Assembly (NCBI GenBank): GCA_012514225.1
Contig: JAAZAQ010000222.1
Coordinates: forward strand, 1-15,840
Direction: 5' to 3'
Length of the DNA: 15,840 nt
Source of the DNA: Clostridiales bacterium
GTDB lineage: Bacteria > Bacillota > Clostridia > Christensenellales > Aristaeellaceae
Translations under genes and position numbers: made by a program
Shown: in pieces, positions 10,612 through 15,840 of the stretch
Numbering within the stretch: position 1 is the stretch's first letter
How the letters are laid out: each line of letters opens with the position of its first letter
Notes under the pieces: generated by a model
The model's input: the letters and a program-made list of their open reading frames with translations, nothing else
Databases searched by the model: none
Told to the model about the DNA's origin: nothing

Positions 10612-10618
10612 GTTGCGT

Positions 10619-10625
10619 CCTCCTT
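10619..10625 (-). promoter_or_regulatory. Ribosome binding site deciding the glyS GTG start
   Basis: AAGGAGG on the minus strand ends seven bases before GTG at 10611. The next in-frame ATG at 10599 would be 19 bases away, and the in-frame codons upstream lie at or before the promoter. This fixes the GTG start. Confidence 0.8.
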
Positions 10626-10639
10626 GCATAAGCCACATT

Positions 10640-10668
10640 ATCATAGGGGCGGGCCCGCCTCTTGTCAA
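10640..10668 (-). promoter_or_regulatory. Sigma-A promoter of glyS operon (TTGACA-17-TATGAT)
   Basis: On the minus strand, TTGACA at 10668-10663 is followed by exactly 17 bases and TATGAT at 10645-10640, one mismatch from the full vegetative consensus. Transcription would start near 10633, giving a leader of about 22 nt before the glyS GTG with its AAGGAGG site. It is the only strong promoter I see for the nine genes from glyS to ecfT. The spacer contains the 12-bp palindrome GGCGGGCCCGCC (10648-10659). Confidence 0.85.
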
Positions 10669-10694
10669 GAAAACCCGCCCTTTCGGGGGGCGGG
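10667..10694 (-). terminator. Intrinsic terminator after the YbaK-like gene
   Basis: Minus-strand CCCGCCC (10694-10688), a 7-nt loop CCCGAAA, and GGGCGGG (10680-10674) form a seven-pair all-GC stem, followed at once by TTTTCTT (10673-10667). It begins 33 nt after the ybaK-like stop codon. The last two T residues of the tract are also the first two bases of the glyS -35 box. Confidence 0.82.
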
Positions 10695-10727
10695 GAGACG
10701 TGGTGCGGGCGCCGCTTCGCCCTGGTT

Positions 10728-11207
10728 TCAGCCCGTCGGGCCCTCCGGCACCCGGCACACCGAAATCCAGGCGGAGGCGCCCGAGGCGCGCATCAGCTCC
10801 TCCGGACTGAGTCGGACCGCGCTGTCGCCCGTGCCGCAGGCCGGGTAGACGGTGTCGAAGCGCAGCAGCGAGCTGTCCAGGTAGACCGCGACGCCCTCGT
10901 TGACCCCGAAGGGGCAGACCCCGCCCACCGGGTAGCCGACCAGCCGCCGCACTTCCTGGGGCGGGAGCATGGCGGCCTTGCAGTGGAAGAAGGCCTTGAA
11001 CTTCCCGTTGTCCACCCGGGCGTCCCCCGCGGCGACCACCAGCACCGGCTTCTCCTTCACCAGGAAGGACAGGGTCTTGGCAATCTGCGCGGACGGGCAG
11101 CCCACGGCCAGGGCGGCCAGCTCCACCGTCTGGCTGGACACCTCGAAGCGCATCGCCCGCTCCTCCAGGCCGAAGCGCCTCAGGTGCTCCTTCGCCTTGT
11201 CAAACAA
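10728..11207 (-). CDS. YbaK/EbsC-family aminoacyl-tRNA deacylase
   Basis: Members of this family hydrolyse mischarged tRNAs (for example Cys-tRNA-Pro) in trans. With the start chosen it is 159 residues and consists of the single YbaK domain. Visible conserved parts are [13 protein letters not shown], the lysine-containing [10 protein letters not shown] (Lys44, the conserved catalytic-site lysine), [10 protein letters not shown], the glycine-rich GGVCPFG (95-101), and a C-terminal block with [15 protein letters not shown] at 11216 is possible, but it overlaps the Shine-Dalgarno AAAGGAG itself; TTG at 11207 lies eight bases after that site and is preferred. The substrate (Pro-, Cys- or other tRNA) cannot be told from sequence. 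It lies between two terminators, with no obvious promoter of its own. Confidence 0.88.
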   Translation of the reverse strand: MFDKAKEHLRRFGLEERAMRFEVSSQTVELAALAVGCPSAQIAKTLSFLVKEKPVLVVAAGDARVDNGKFKAFFHCKAAMLPPQEVRRLVGYPVGGVCPFGVNEGVAVYLDSSLLRFDTVYPACGTGDSAVRLSPEELMRASGASAWISVCRVPEGPTG

Positions 11208-11215
11208 TTTCCTCA

Positions 11216-11222
11216 CTCCTTT
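11216..11222 (-). promoter_or_regulatory. Ribosome binding site favouring a TTG start for the YbaK-like gene
   Basis: AAAGGAG on the minus strand is followed by eight bases and TTG at 11207. The alternative GTG at 11216 shares its first base with this site and would have no spacing at all, so the TTG is the better start. Confidence 0.65.
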
Positions 11223-11232
11223 TCACTGGCGG

Positions 11233-11257
11233 AAAAGCAAAACGCCCGGCCGGGCGT
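11233..11257 (-). terminator. Intrinsic terminator after the zinc-ribbon membrane protein gene
   Basis: The 16-bp perfect palindrome ACGCCCGGCCGGGCGT (11242-11257) folds into a six-pair stem with a GGCC loop. On the minus strand it runs into TTTTGCTTTT (11242-11233). It starts 20 nt after the stop codon at 11277 and ends just before the next gene's ribosome binding site. Because no promoter is visible between it and that gene, it may be partial, an attenuator rather than a full stop. Confidence 0.75.
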
Positions 11258-11276
11258 CCCCCGGCCAAGCGCCCGC

Positions 11277-11930
11277 TCACTTCCGGTTCTTGAGCTTGGC
11301 CGCCACCATCTCCGCCGCGCCGGCGTACTCGTTCCGCGGCAGGTGCAGCACCATGAACACGAAGGCGTAGGGCCGGTACAGCGTGATGCGCCCGGTGCTA
11401 GGGGACAGCCGGTAGCGCGCCGCGTCCGACCAGACCAGGTATTCTTCGTGGGCCAGCAGGAAGGGCTTGCCCAGGCTGTTTTGCTGGAAGGCGGCCTTGT
11501 CGTAGCGGATGAAGCGAGACCAGCACCGGGCGCGCGTGGGCTCGATCCAGGTGCGCTTGAGCACGCCCTTGGGGTCGAGCATGTACTGCACCGACTCCCG
11601 CCCCTGCAGGACCAGCAGGACGCCCCCCAGCAGCAGGAAGCCCAGCCCCAGCCCGACGGTGTTGAGCAGGATGCCGGTAGAGCGGAAGAAGGTGGAGAAC
11701 ACCCCGGGCCCGCCCAGGATGAATTCCATCGCCAGCATGACGGCGACGGCCAGCGCCACCGCCCCCATGGCAATCCTGACGAGGAGGCTTAAGCGGGCGG
11801 GGTCGTTGACGGCCAGCCGGCTGTCCTCCCACACGTAGCGTACGGAGGGGTTGCCCAGGCTCCGCCCGCACTGCCCGCACATCGGGCTGGGGTTTTGCCG
11901 GGCGCACCGGGCGCAGTAATAGACCAGCAT
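11277..11930 (-). CDS. Zinc-ribbon membrane protein of unknown function
   Basis: I do not recognise a named family. The 217-residue protein starts with a four-cysteine zinc ribbon, C6-x2-C9-x8-C18-x2-C21 (YYCARCARQNPSPMCGQCG). Two hydrophobic helices follow at about 49-71 (LLVRIAMGAVALAVAVMLAM) and 85-108 (TGILLNTVGLGLGFLLLGGV), separated by a short loop. The last 110 residues are soluble and basic; their end (TLYRPYAFVFMVLHLPRN, then a short helix) resembles the C-terminal half of YcxB-like, pleckstrin-homology-like domains, which is a weak inference. ATG 11930 follows AAGGAG by four bases. It is preceded by its own promoter and followed by a terminator, so it is probably monocistronic or feeds the YbaK-like gene by read-through. 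Confidence 0.8.
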   Translation of the reverse strand: MLVYYCARCARQNPSPMCGQCGRSLGNPSVRYVWEDSRLAVNDPARLSLLVRIAMGAVALAVAVMLAMEFILGGPGVFSTFFRSTGILLNTVGLGLGFLLLGGVLLVLQGRESVQYMLDPKGVLKRTWIEPTRARCWSRFIRYDKAAFQQNSLGKPFLLAHEEYLVWSDAARYRLSPSTGRITLYRPYAFVFMVLHLPRNEYAGAAEMVAAKLKNRK

Positions 11931-11956
11931 CGTTCTCCTTGACCCTCCGCTCGCGG

Positions 11957-11973
11957 CCGGGTGTTCCGCCCGG
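11957..11973 (-). other. Small hairpin in the 5' leader of the zinc-ribbon gene
   Basis: Minus-strand CCGGG, a 7-nt loop, and CCCGG form a five-pair stem about 6 nt after the predicted transcription start and 27 nt before the ATG. It has no U tract. It may stabilise the message; I see no ligand-binding architecture. Confidence 0.4.
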
Positions 11974-11985
11974 TTTTCTGCCGTG

Positions 11986-12015
11986 AGTATAGCAGATGGG
12001 CGCGAAGGCCCGCAA
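11986..12015 (-). promoter_or_regulatory. Extended -10 promoter of the zinc-ribbon gene
   Basis: Minus-strand TGCTATACT (11994-11986) is an extended -10 element (TGn plus TATACT). A weak -35, TTGCGG (12015-12010), lies 18 bases upstream of the hexamer. Transcription would start near 11979, giving a leader of about 50 nt. The 92-bp gap 11931-12022 holds this promoter, the leader hairpin and the ribosome binding site. Confidence 0.68.
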
Positions 12016-12022
12016 ACGACAG

Positions 12023-12796
12023 CTAATCGAAACGGACGTCCCGCCCGAAACAGCGGGCGACCAGTTCCGCGATGCGCGCGGCGCCCGCGGCGTTGGGATG
12101 GAGCCCATCTATGCTGTATTTGTCCCGGGGCGGGGGCCCCATCGTCCCGGCGTCAAAGCCCGCCTCGGCATACAGGTCCACGAAAGGCAGCCCGTAATGC
12201 GCCGCCACCTTCCGGCTGGCCTCGCTGAAATCCCCGAGGGTCAGGCTGCTGCTGAAGGGCCGGATGTCCAGCCCGTCCTTCCGGCCCCAGGTGGTGCCCA
12301 GGATGACGATGCGCAGCCCGGGTTTCCAGGCGAGGAGCGATTCCACCACCCGGCTGTAGGCGCCCAGGAAGGTCCACATGTCCTTGTCTTTCAGGGGCTT
12401 CGCGAACTCGGCCTCCGTGCCCAGGGTGATGTCGGGGTCCGCCAGGTCGTTGGCGCCGGCCAGGAGGGTTACGATGTCCGGGTCCTCGCGGATTATCCTG
12501 TTCAGGTGGAAATCGCTGTTCAGGTCCTGCGCCCGGTCCCCGGCCATGGAGGCGCCGCCGACGCCCAGATTGACGTGGGTCAGGCCGAAACGCGCCGCCA
12601 CCGGCTCCTGCCAGCCGCCCCGCCGGGTGATGCTGTCGCCGCAGGACACCCACCGCTTCCCCGCCAGGCGCTCCGCGCCGGATTCCAGCGCCGCAGCCGG
12701 CGGTGCGCAGGCCGCCAGCGCGAAGCAGATGCCAAGCGCGACACCCTTGAACAATCTGTCGGCAGTTCGCCTCAAGCCGGGTTCTCTCCGTACCAT
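12023..12796 (-). CDS. SGNH/GDSL-family hydrolase, predicted lipoprotein
   Basis: A secreted esterase/lipase-fold hydrolase of 257 residues. The N-terminus has basic residues, a hydrophobic run (GVALGICFAL) and the lipobox LAAC with Cys30, predicting membrane anchoring by lipid after signal peptidase II cleavage. The four SGNH blocks are present: GDSIT with nucleophile Ser55, NLGVGGAS (block II), GAND with Asn116 (block III), and DGLHPNAAG with Asp230 and His233 (block V). The substrate could be an acetylated polysaccharide, peptidoglycan or lipid; sequence does not decide. The ATG at 12796 has a modest AAGGTG site and lies only about 10 bases after a TACAAT hexamer, so the leader may be very short. 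It is divergent from argS. Confidence 0.9.
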   Translation of the reverse strand: MVRREPGLRRTADRLFKGVALGICFALAACAPPAAALESGAERLAGKRWVSCGDSITRRGGWQEPVAARFGLTHVNLGVGGASMAGDRAQDLNSDFHLNRIIREDPDIVTLLAGANDLADPDITLGTEAEFAKPLKDKDMWTFLGAYSRVVESLLAWKPGLRIVILGTTWGRKDGLDIRPFSSSLTLGDFSEASRKVAAHYGLPFVDLYAEAGFDAGTMGPPPRDKYSIDGLHPNAAGAARIAELVARCFGRDVRFD

Positions 12797-12805
12797 ATCA
12801 CCTTC

Positions 12806-12814
12806 ATTGTATCA
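12806..12814 (-). promoter_or_regulatory. Possible extended -10 element ahead of the SGNH hydrolase
   Basis: Minus-strand TGATACAAT fits the TGn-TATAAT extended -10 pattern with one mismatch in the hexamer. No good -35 is visible at 16-18 bases. The predicted start of transcription would fall two to four bases before the ATG at 12796, implying an almost leaderless mRNA. Confidence 0.45.
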
Positions 12815-12868
12815 GAATTCTGCCCCTTCTCCCCTCAGCCGCGCTCCCGCCCGCCATCGCGCCGCAAG

Positions 12869-12898
12869 TTGCGCGGGGAAAGCGGGATATGCTATGAT
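12869..12898 (+). promoter_or_regulatory. Extended -10 promoter of argS-dapF-dapL
   Basis: TGCTATGAT (12890-12898) is an extended -10 element, with TTGCGC (12869-12874) 18 bases upstream of the hexamer as a weak -35. Transcription would start near 12905, giving a leader of about 28 nt that holds GGAGGGG before the argS ATG. The interrupted palindrome CGCAA-G-TTGCG (12863-12873) overlaps the -35. Together with 12806-12814 this makes the 136-bp gap 12797-12932 a divergent promoter region. Confidence 0.72.
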
Positions 12899-12932
12899 AT
12901 CTGGGTATTTTGCGGGCGGAGGGGCGTTTTTG

Positions 12933-14642
12933 ATGGACATGCGGCAATCGGTGGCGGAGCTGCTCCGGGAAGCGGCGCGCGCCGCGTTTCCGCAGCTGCC
13001 GGAAGCCGAGCTGCCCCAGCCCGCCATGCTGGAGGTGCCGCCGGACAGCGAGCTGGGCGACTTCGCCTTCCCCTGCTTCCGGCTCAGCAAGGCGCTTCGC
13101 ATGGCGCCCCCCGCCATCGCGCAGCAAATCGCCGGCGCCGCGAACCGCCCGGAGGTGGCCTCGGCGCAAAACGTCGGCGGTTACGTCAACCTGTTCTTCC
13201 ACCGGGCGAACTTCGCCCAGAACGTGCTGGAGGACGTGCTGGCCCGCGGGCGGGACTACGGCCGGGAGCCGGAGAACGGCAGGACGGTCGTCCTGGACTA
13301 TTCCTCCATCAACATCGCCAAGCGCTTCCATATCGGCCACCTGTCCACCACCATGCTGGGCAACAGCCTCAAGCGTATTTACGCGCACCTGGGCTGGCGC
13401 ACCGTGGGCATCAACCACCTGGGCGACTGGGGCACGCAGTTCGGCAAGATGATCGCGGCCTTCAAGCGCTGGGGCGACTGGGAGATGGTGGAAAAGGGCG
13501 GCGTGGACGCGCTGACCGCGCTGTACGTGCGCTTCCACCAGGAGGAAGAGGGCGACCCCTGCCTGCTGGAGGAGGGGCGCGCCTGGTTCCGCCGGATTGA
13601 GGAGGGCGACCCGGAGGCGGCGGAAATCTTCGGCCGCTTCAAGGAGCTGACCCTGAAGGACGCCCAAAAGGTGTACGACCTGCTGGGCATCACCTTCGAT
13701 TCCTACAACGGCGAGGCCTTCTTCAACGACAAGATGGGCCGGGTCATCGACGAGCTGCGCGAAAAGGGCCTGCTGGAGGAAAGCGAGGGCGCCTTCGTGG
13801 TGGACCTGGAGGCCTATAAGATGCCGCCCTGCCTCATCCTCAAGTCCGACGGGGCGACGCTGTACGCCACCCGCGACCTGGCCGCGGCGCTGTGGCGCAA
13901 GGACACCTACCATTTCGACAAGTGCCTCTACGTCGTCGCCTACCAGCAGAACCTGCACTTCCGCCAGGTGTTCAAGGTGCTGGAGCTGATGGGCTACGGC
14001 TGGGCGAAGGACCAGATGGAGCACGTGGCCTTCGGCATGGTCAGCTACGAGGGCCAGGCCATGTCCACCCGGGAAGGCAACGTCGTCCACCTGGACGAGC
14101 TGCTGGCCCGGGCGCAGGAGAAGGCGCTGTCCGTCATCGAGGAAAAGAGCCCCGGCCTCCCGGGCAAGGCCGACGCCGCCCGGGCCGTGGGCGTGGGCGC
14201 GGTGATTTTCACCACCCTGCTCAACTCCCGCATCAAGGACATCGACTTCTGGTGGGACCGCGCGCTCAACTTCGACGGGGACACCGGCCCCTACGTGCAG
14301 TACACGCATGCGCGTTGCTGCTCGGTGCTGCGCAAGGCCGAAGACAACGGCGCCGCGCCGGATTACCGTGCCCTCACGGATGACGAGGCCCAGGCCGTGC
14401 TGCGGCTGCTGTCCCGCTTCCCGGAGGCCATCCGGCAGGCGCAGAAGGACAACGAGCCCTCCGCCGTTACGCGCGCGACGCTGGACGTCGCCAAGGCCTT
14501 CAACAAGTACTACTACGAGCGGCGGATTCTGGACGCGGACGCCCCGGGCACAAAGGCCCGCCTGGCGCTCACCCGCGCGGTCCGGAACGTCATCGAACTG
14601 GGGCTCTCGCTCATCGGGGTCAAGGCCCCGGAGCAAATGTAA
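12933..14642 (+). CDS. argS: Arginyl-tRNA synthetase
   Basis: Charges tRNA-Arg, a class I synthetase. It is 569 residues, the normal length. The N-terminal Add-1-like domain ends with VGGYVNLFFHR. The ATP site has NIAKRFHIGHLSTTMLGNSL with HIGH at 133-136, then VGINHLGDWGTQFGKM, typical of clostridial ArgRS. In place of KMSKS there is AMSTREG (376-382), normal for many ArgRS enzymes. The C-terminal DALR anticodon-binding domain contains PYVQYTHARCCSVLRKA and ends LSLIGVKAPEQM. ATG 12933 follows GAGGGG by eight bases; the second ATG at 12939 is less well spaced. The open frame extends far upstream through the promoter region and is not coding there. It heads the plus-strand operon with dapF and dapL. 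Confidence 0.97.
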   Translation: MDMRQSVAELLREAARAAFPQLPEAELPQPAMLEVPPDSELGDFAFPCFRLSKALRMAPPAIAQQIAGAANRPEVASAQNVGGYVNLFFHRANFAQNVLEDVLARGRDYGREPENGRTVVLDYSSINIAKRFHIGHLSTTMLGNSLKRIYAHLGWRTVGINHLGDWGTQFGKMIAAFKRWGDWEMVEKGGVDALTALYVRFHQEEEGDPCLLEEGRAWFRRIEEGDPEAAEIFGRFKELTLKDAQKVYDLLGITFDSYNGEAFFNDKMGRVIDELREKGLLEESEGAFVVDLEAYKMPPCLILKSDGATLYATRDLAAALWRKDTYHFDKCLYVVAYQQNLHFRQVFKVLELMGYGWAKDQMEHVAFGMVSYEGQAMSTREGNVVHLDELLARAQEKALSVIEEKSPGLPGKADAARAVGVGAVIFTTLLNSRIKDIDFWWDRALNFDGDTGPYVQYTHARCCSVLRKAEDNGAAPDYRALTDDEAQAVLRLLSRFPEAIRQAQKDNEPSAVTRATLDVAKAFNKYYYERRILDADAPGTKARLALTRAVRNVIELGLSLIGVKAPEQM

Positions 14643-14643
14643 G

Positions 14644-14658
14644 GCCGGGCGGCCCGGC
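14644..14658 (+). other. Intergenic GC hairpin between argS and dapF
   Basis: GCCGGG, a CGG loop and CCCGGC form a six-pair stem two bases after the argS stop. It is followed by GGCGAAAAGGAG, not by a T run, so it is not a standard terminator. It could mark a processing or 3'-end stability site inside the operon. Confidence 0.4.
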
Positions 14659-14676
14659 GGCGAAAAGGAGACGGAT

Positions 14677-15510
14677 ATGCGCTTCACCAAAATGCACGGC
14701 ATCGGCAACGACTACATCTTCGTCAACTGCTTCGAGGAAATCGTGCAGGACCCCTCCCGGCAGGCGCTGGTGATGAGCCGGCCGCACTTCGGCGTGGGCG
14801 CGGACGGGCTGGTGCTGCTCGAGCGCTCCGAGACGGCGGACTTCGGCATGCGCATCTTCAACGCCGACGGCTCGGAGGCGGAGATGTGCGGCAACGCCGC
14901 CCGCTGCATCGGCAAGTTCGTCTACGAGCGGGGGATGACGGAGAAGACCGAGCTGACGCTGGAGACCAAGGCCGGCATCCGGCAGCTAACCCTGACGGCG
15001 GACAAGGGCAAGGTGTCCCGCGTGAAGGTGGACATGGGCTCCCCGGAGCTCAACCCCCGCAACATCGCCGTGGACCTGCCCGGGGAAATCGTGCTGCGCC
15101 ACCGGCTGCAGATCCTGGGGCAGAACTGGTACATCACCTGCGTCAATATGGGCAACCCCCACTGCGTCATCTTCGTCAAGGATCCGGAGGCCATCGACGT
15201 GCCCACCCTGGGGCCGATGTTTGAAAACCACCCGCTCTTCCCCCGGCGCACCAACGTGGAGTTCGTCCGGGTCATCCGGCGCGATGTGCTGCAGATGCGC
15301 GTGTGGGAGCGCGGCGCGGGGGAGACCCTGGCCTGCGGCACCGGCGCCTCCGCCGCTCTGGTCGCGGCTGTGCTGGGCGGGCTGAGCGACCGGACGGTGC
15401 AGATGAAGCTGACCGGCGGCAACCTGGAGCTGAGCTGGAACGCGGAGGACAACCACGTCTACCAGTCCGGCCCCGCGGAGTACGTCTTCGACGGCGAGTG
15501 GCTGGGCTGA
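14677..15510 (+). CDS. dapF: Diaminopimelate epimerase
   Basis: Converts LL- to meso-diaminopimelate for lysine and peptidoglycan synthesis. It is 277 residues, full length. The two catalytic cysteines of this cofactor-free epimerase are visible: Cys71 in NADGSEAEMCGNAARCIG and Cys220 in GAGETLACGTGASAA. The N-terminus MRFTKMHGIGNDYIFVN is the family signature. ATG 14677 has AAAAGGAG six bases upstream; the frame is open before that only as antisense-type sequence inside argS. It begins 34 bp after argS and ends 7 bp before dapL, so the three are probably co-transcribed. The neighbouring dapL supplies its LL-diaminopimelate substrate. Confidence 0.97.
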   Translation: MRFTKMHGIGNDYIFVNCFEEIVQDPSRQALVMSRPHFGVGADGLVLLERSETADFGMRIFNADGSEAEMCGNAARCIGKFVYERGMTEKTELTLETKAGIRQLTLTADKGKVSRVKVDMGSPELNPRNIAVDLPGEIVLRHRLQILGQNWYITCVNMGNPHCVIFVKDPEAIDVPTLGPMFENHPLFPRRTNVEFVRVIRRDVLQMRVWERGAGETLACGTGASAALVAAVLGGLSDRTVQMKLTGGNLELSWNAEDNHVYQSGPAEYVFDGEWLG

Positions 15511-15517
15511 GGCCGGG

Positions 15518-15840
15518 ATGATGCAGGTCAACGCGCACATCCACCGGATGCCCGCCCAGTACCTCTTTGCGGACATCGCCAGGCGGGTGAAGGAATACGA
15601 GGCGGAACACCCCGGGAAGCGGCTCATCCGCATGGGCATCGGCGACGTGACCCTGCCCCTGGCGCCTATCGTGGCGGAGGCCTTCGCGCAGGCCGCGCGG
15701 GGCATGGGGCAGAAGGAGGGCTTCCACGGCTACGGGCCGGACGGCGGCTATCCCTTCCTGGTCGAGGCCATCCTGAAAAACGACTATGAGGCGCGGGGCG
15801 TCTCCCTCCAGCCGGACGAGGTTTTCGTGTCCGACGGCGC
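15518..15840 (+). CDS. dapL: LL-diaminopimelate aminotransferase (partial, 3' end outside window)
   Basis: A PLP aminotransferase that makes LL-diaminopimelate from tetrahydrodipicolinate in one step, bypassing the succinyl and acetyl branches. Only the first 107 codons are in the window. They read MPAQYLFADIARRVKEYEAE, then RMGIGDVTLPLAP, FHGYGPDGGYPFLVEAI and VFVSDG, closely matching known DapL N-termini (YLF-EIARRV, RLGIGDVT-PL, F-GYGPEQGY-FLR-AI, EIFVSDGAK). The lysine that binds PLP lies beyond the edge. Two consecutive in-frame ATGs (15518, 15521) follow a GAGG site by five and eight bases; either could be used. Being next to dapF supports the assignment. Confidence 0.93.
   Translation, partial: MMQVNAHIHRMPAQYLFADIARRVKEYEAEHPGKRLIRMGIGDVTLPLAPIVAEAFAQAARGMGQKEGFHGYGPDGGYPFLVEAILKNDYEARGVSLQPDEVFVSDG

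Noticed and set aside
10612..10727. T-box leader before glyS
   Set aside because: The consensus promoter leaves only about 22 nt of leader, too short for specifier and antiterminator elements; the hairpin upstream of it belongs to the preceding gene.
11208..11216. GTG at 11216 as start of the YbaK-like gene
   Set aside because: The codon overlaps the only Shine-Dalgarno sequence; TTG at 11207 has normal eight-base spacing.
12797..12932. T-box or other riboswitch before argS
   Set aside because: The predicted leader is about 28 nt and shows no T-box sequence or long stem.
12804..14708. A 634-codon minus-strand open frame opposite argS
   Set aside because: Same shadow effect; argS is unambiguous on the plus strand and the antisense product shows no recognisable motif.

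Overview
The window reads as a stretch of chromosome from a high-GC Gram-positive bacterium, most likely a member of the Clostridia (Bacillota); this placement is inferred from gene content. Pointers are a homodimeric-type glycyl-tRNA synthetase, the EcfA1/EcfA2/EcfT transporter core, a clostridial-looking ArgRS (FHIGHLSTT signature), a dapF-dapL pair for diaminopimelate synthesis, strong AGGAGG-type ribosome binding sites and sigma-A promoters. GC content is roughly two thirds, so very long antisense open frames occur and were discarded. Coding density is high, with many 4-25 nt gene overlaps. There are no RNA genes, mobile elements, CRISPR arrays or riboswitches that I can support.

Layout. 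Everything left of position 12796 is on the minus strand and is listed here in transcription order. An SGNH/GDSL lipoprotein (12796-12023) is followed by a zinc-ribbon membrane protein with its own extended -10 promoter (11930-11277). An intrinsic terminator comes next, then a YbaK-type aminoacyl-tRNA deacylase (11207-10728). A second intrinsic terminator runs directly into a near-consensus promoter (-35 at 10668, -10 at 10645). That promoter appears to drive one long operon: glyS, a large membrane-anchored PQQ-like beta-propeller protein, glpK, a class I SAM methyltransferase, an RluA-family pseudouridine synthase, tgt, ecfA1, ecfA2 and ecfT, the last cut by the window edge. Right of 12796 the genes are on the plus strand: argS, dapF and the start of dapL, probably one operon from an extended -10 promoter at 12893.

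Function. The left operon is dominated by translation and RNA modification (glyS, methyltransferase, rluA, tgt). Two less expected members are glycerol kinase and an ECF transporter energising module. tgt overlaps ecfA1 by ATGA, which raises the possibility that the module powers uptake of a queuosine precursor through an S component encoded elsewhere. The right operon makes Arg-tRNA and carries two consecutive steps of the aminotransferase route to meso-diaminopimelate (LL-DAP aminotransferase, then epimerase).

Novelty. I see no clearly new multi-gene system. The least explained items are the 905-residue beta-propeller protein with a proline-rich cytoplasmic tail and a Glu-Pro repeat stalk, the zinc-ribbon membrane protein, and the terminator/promoter fusion ahead of glyS.
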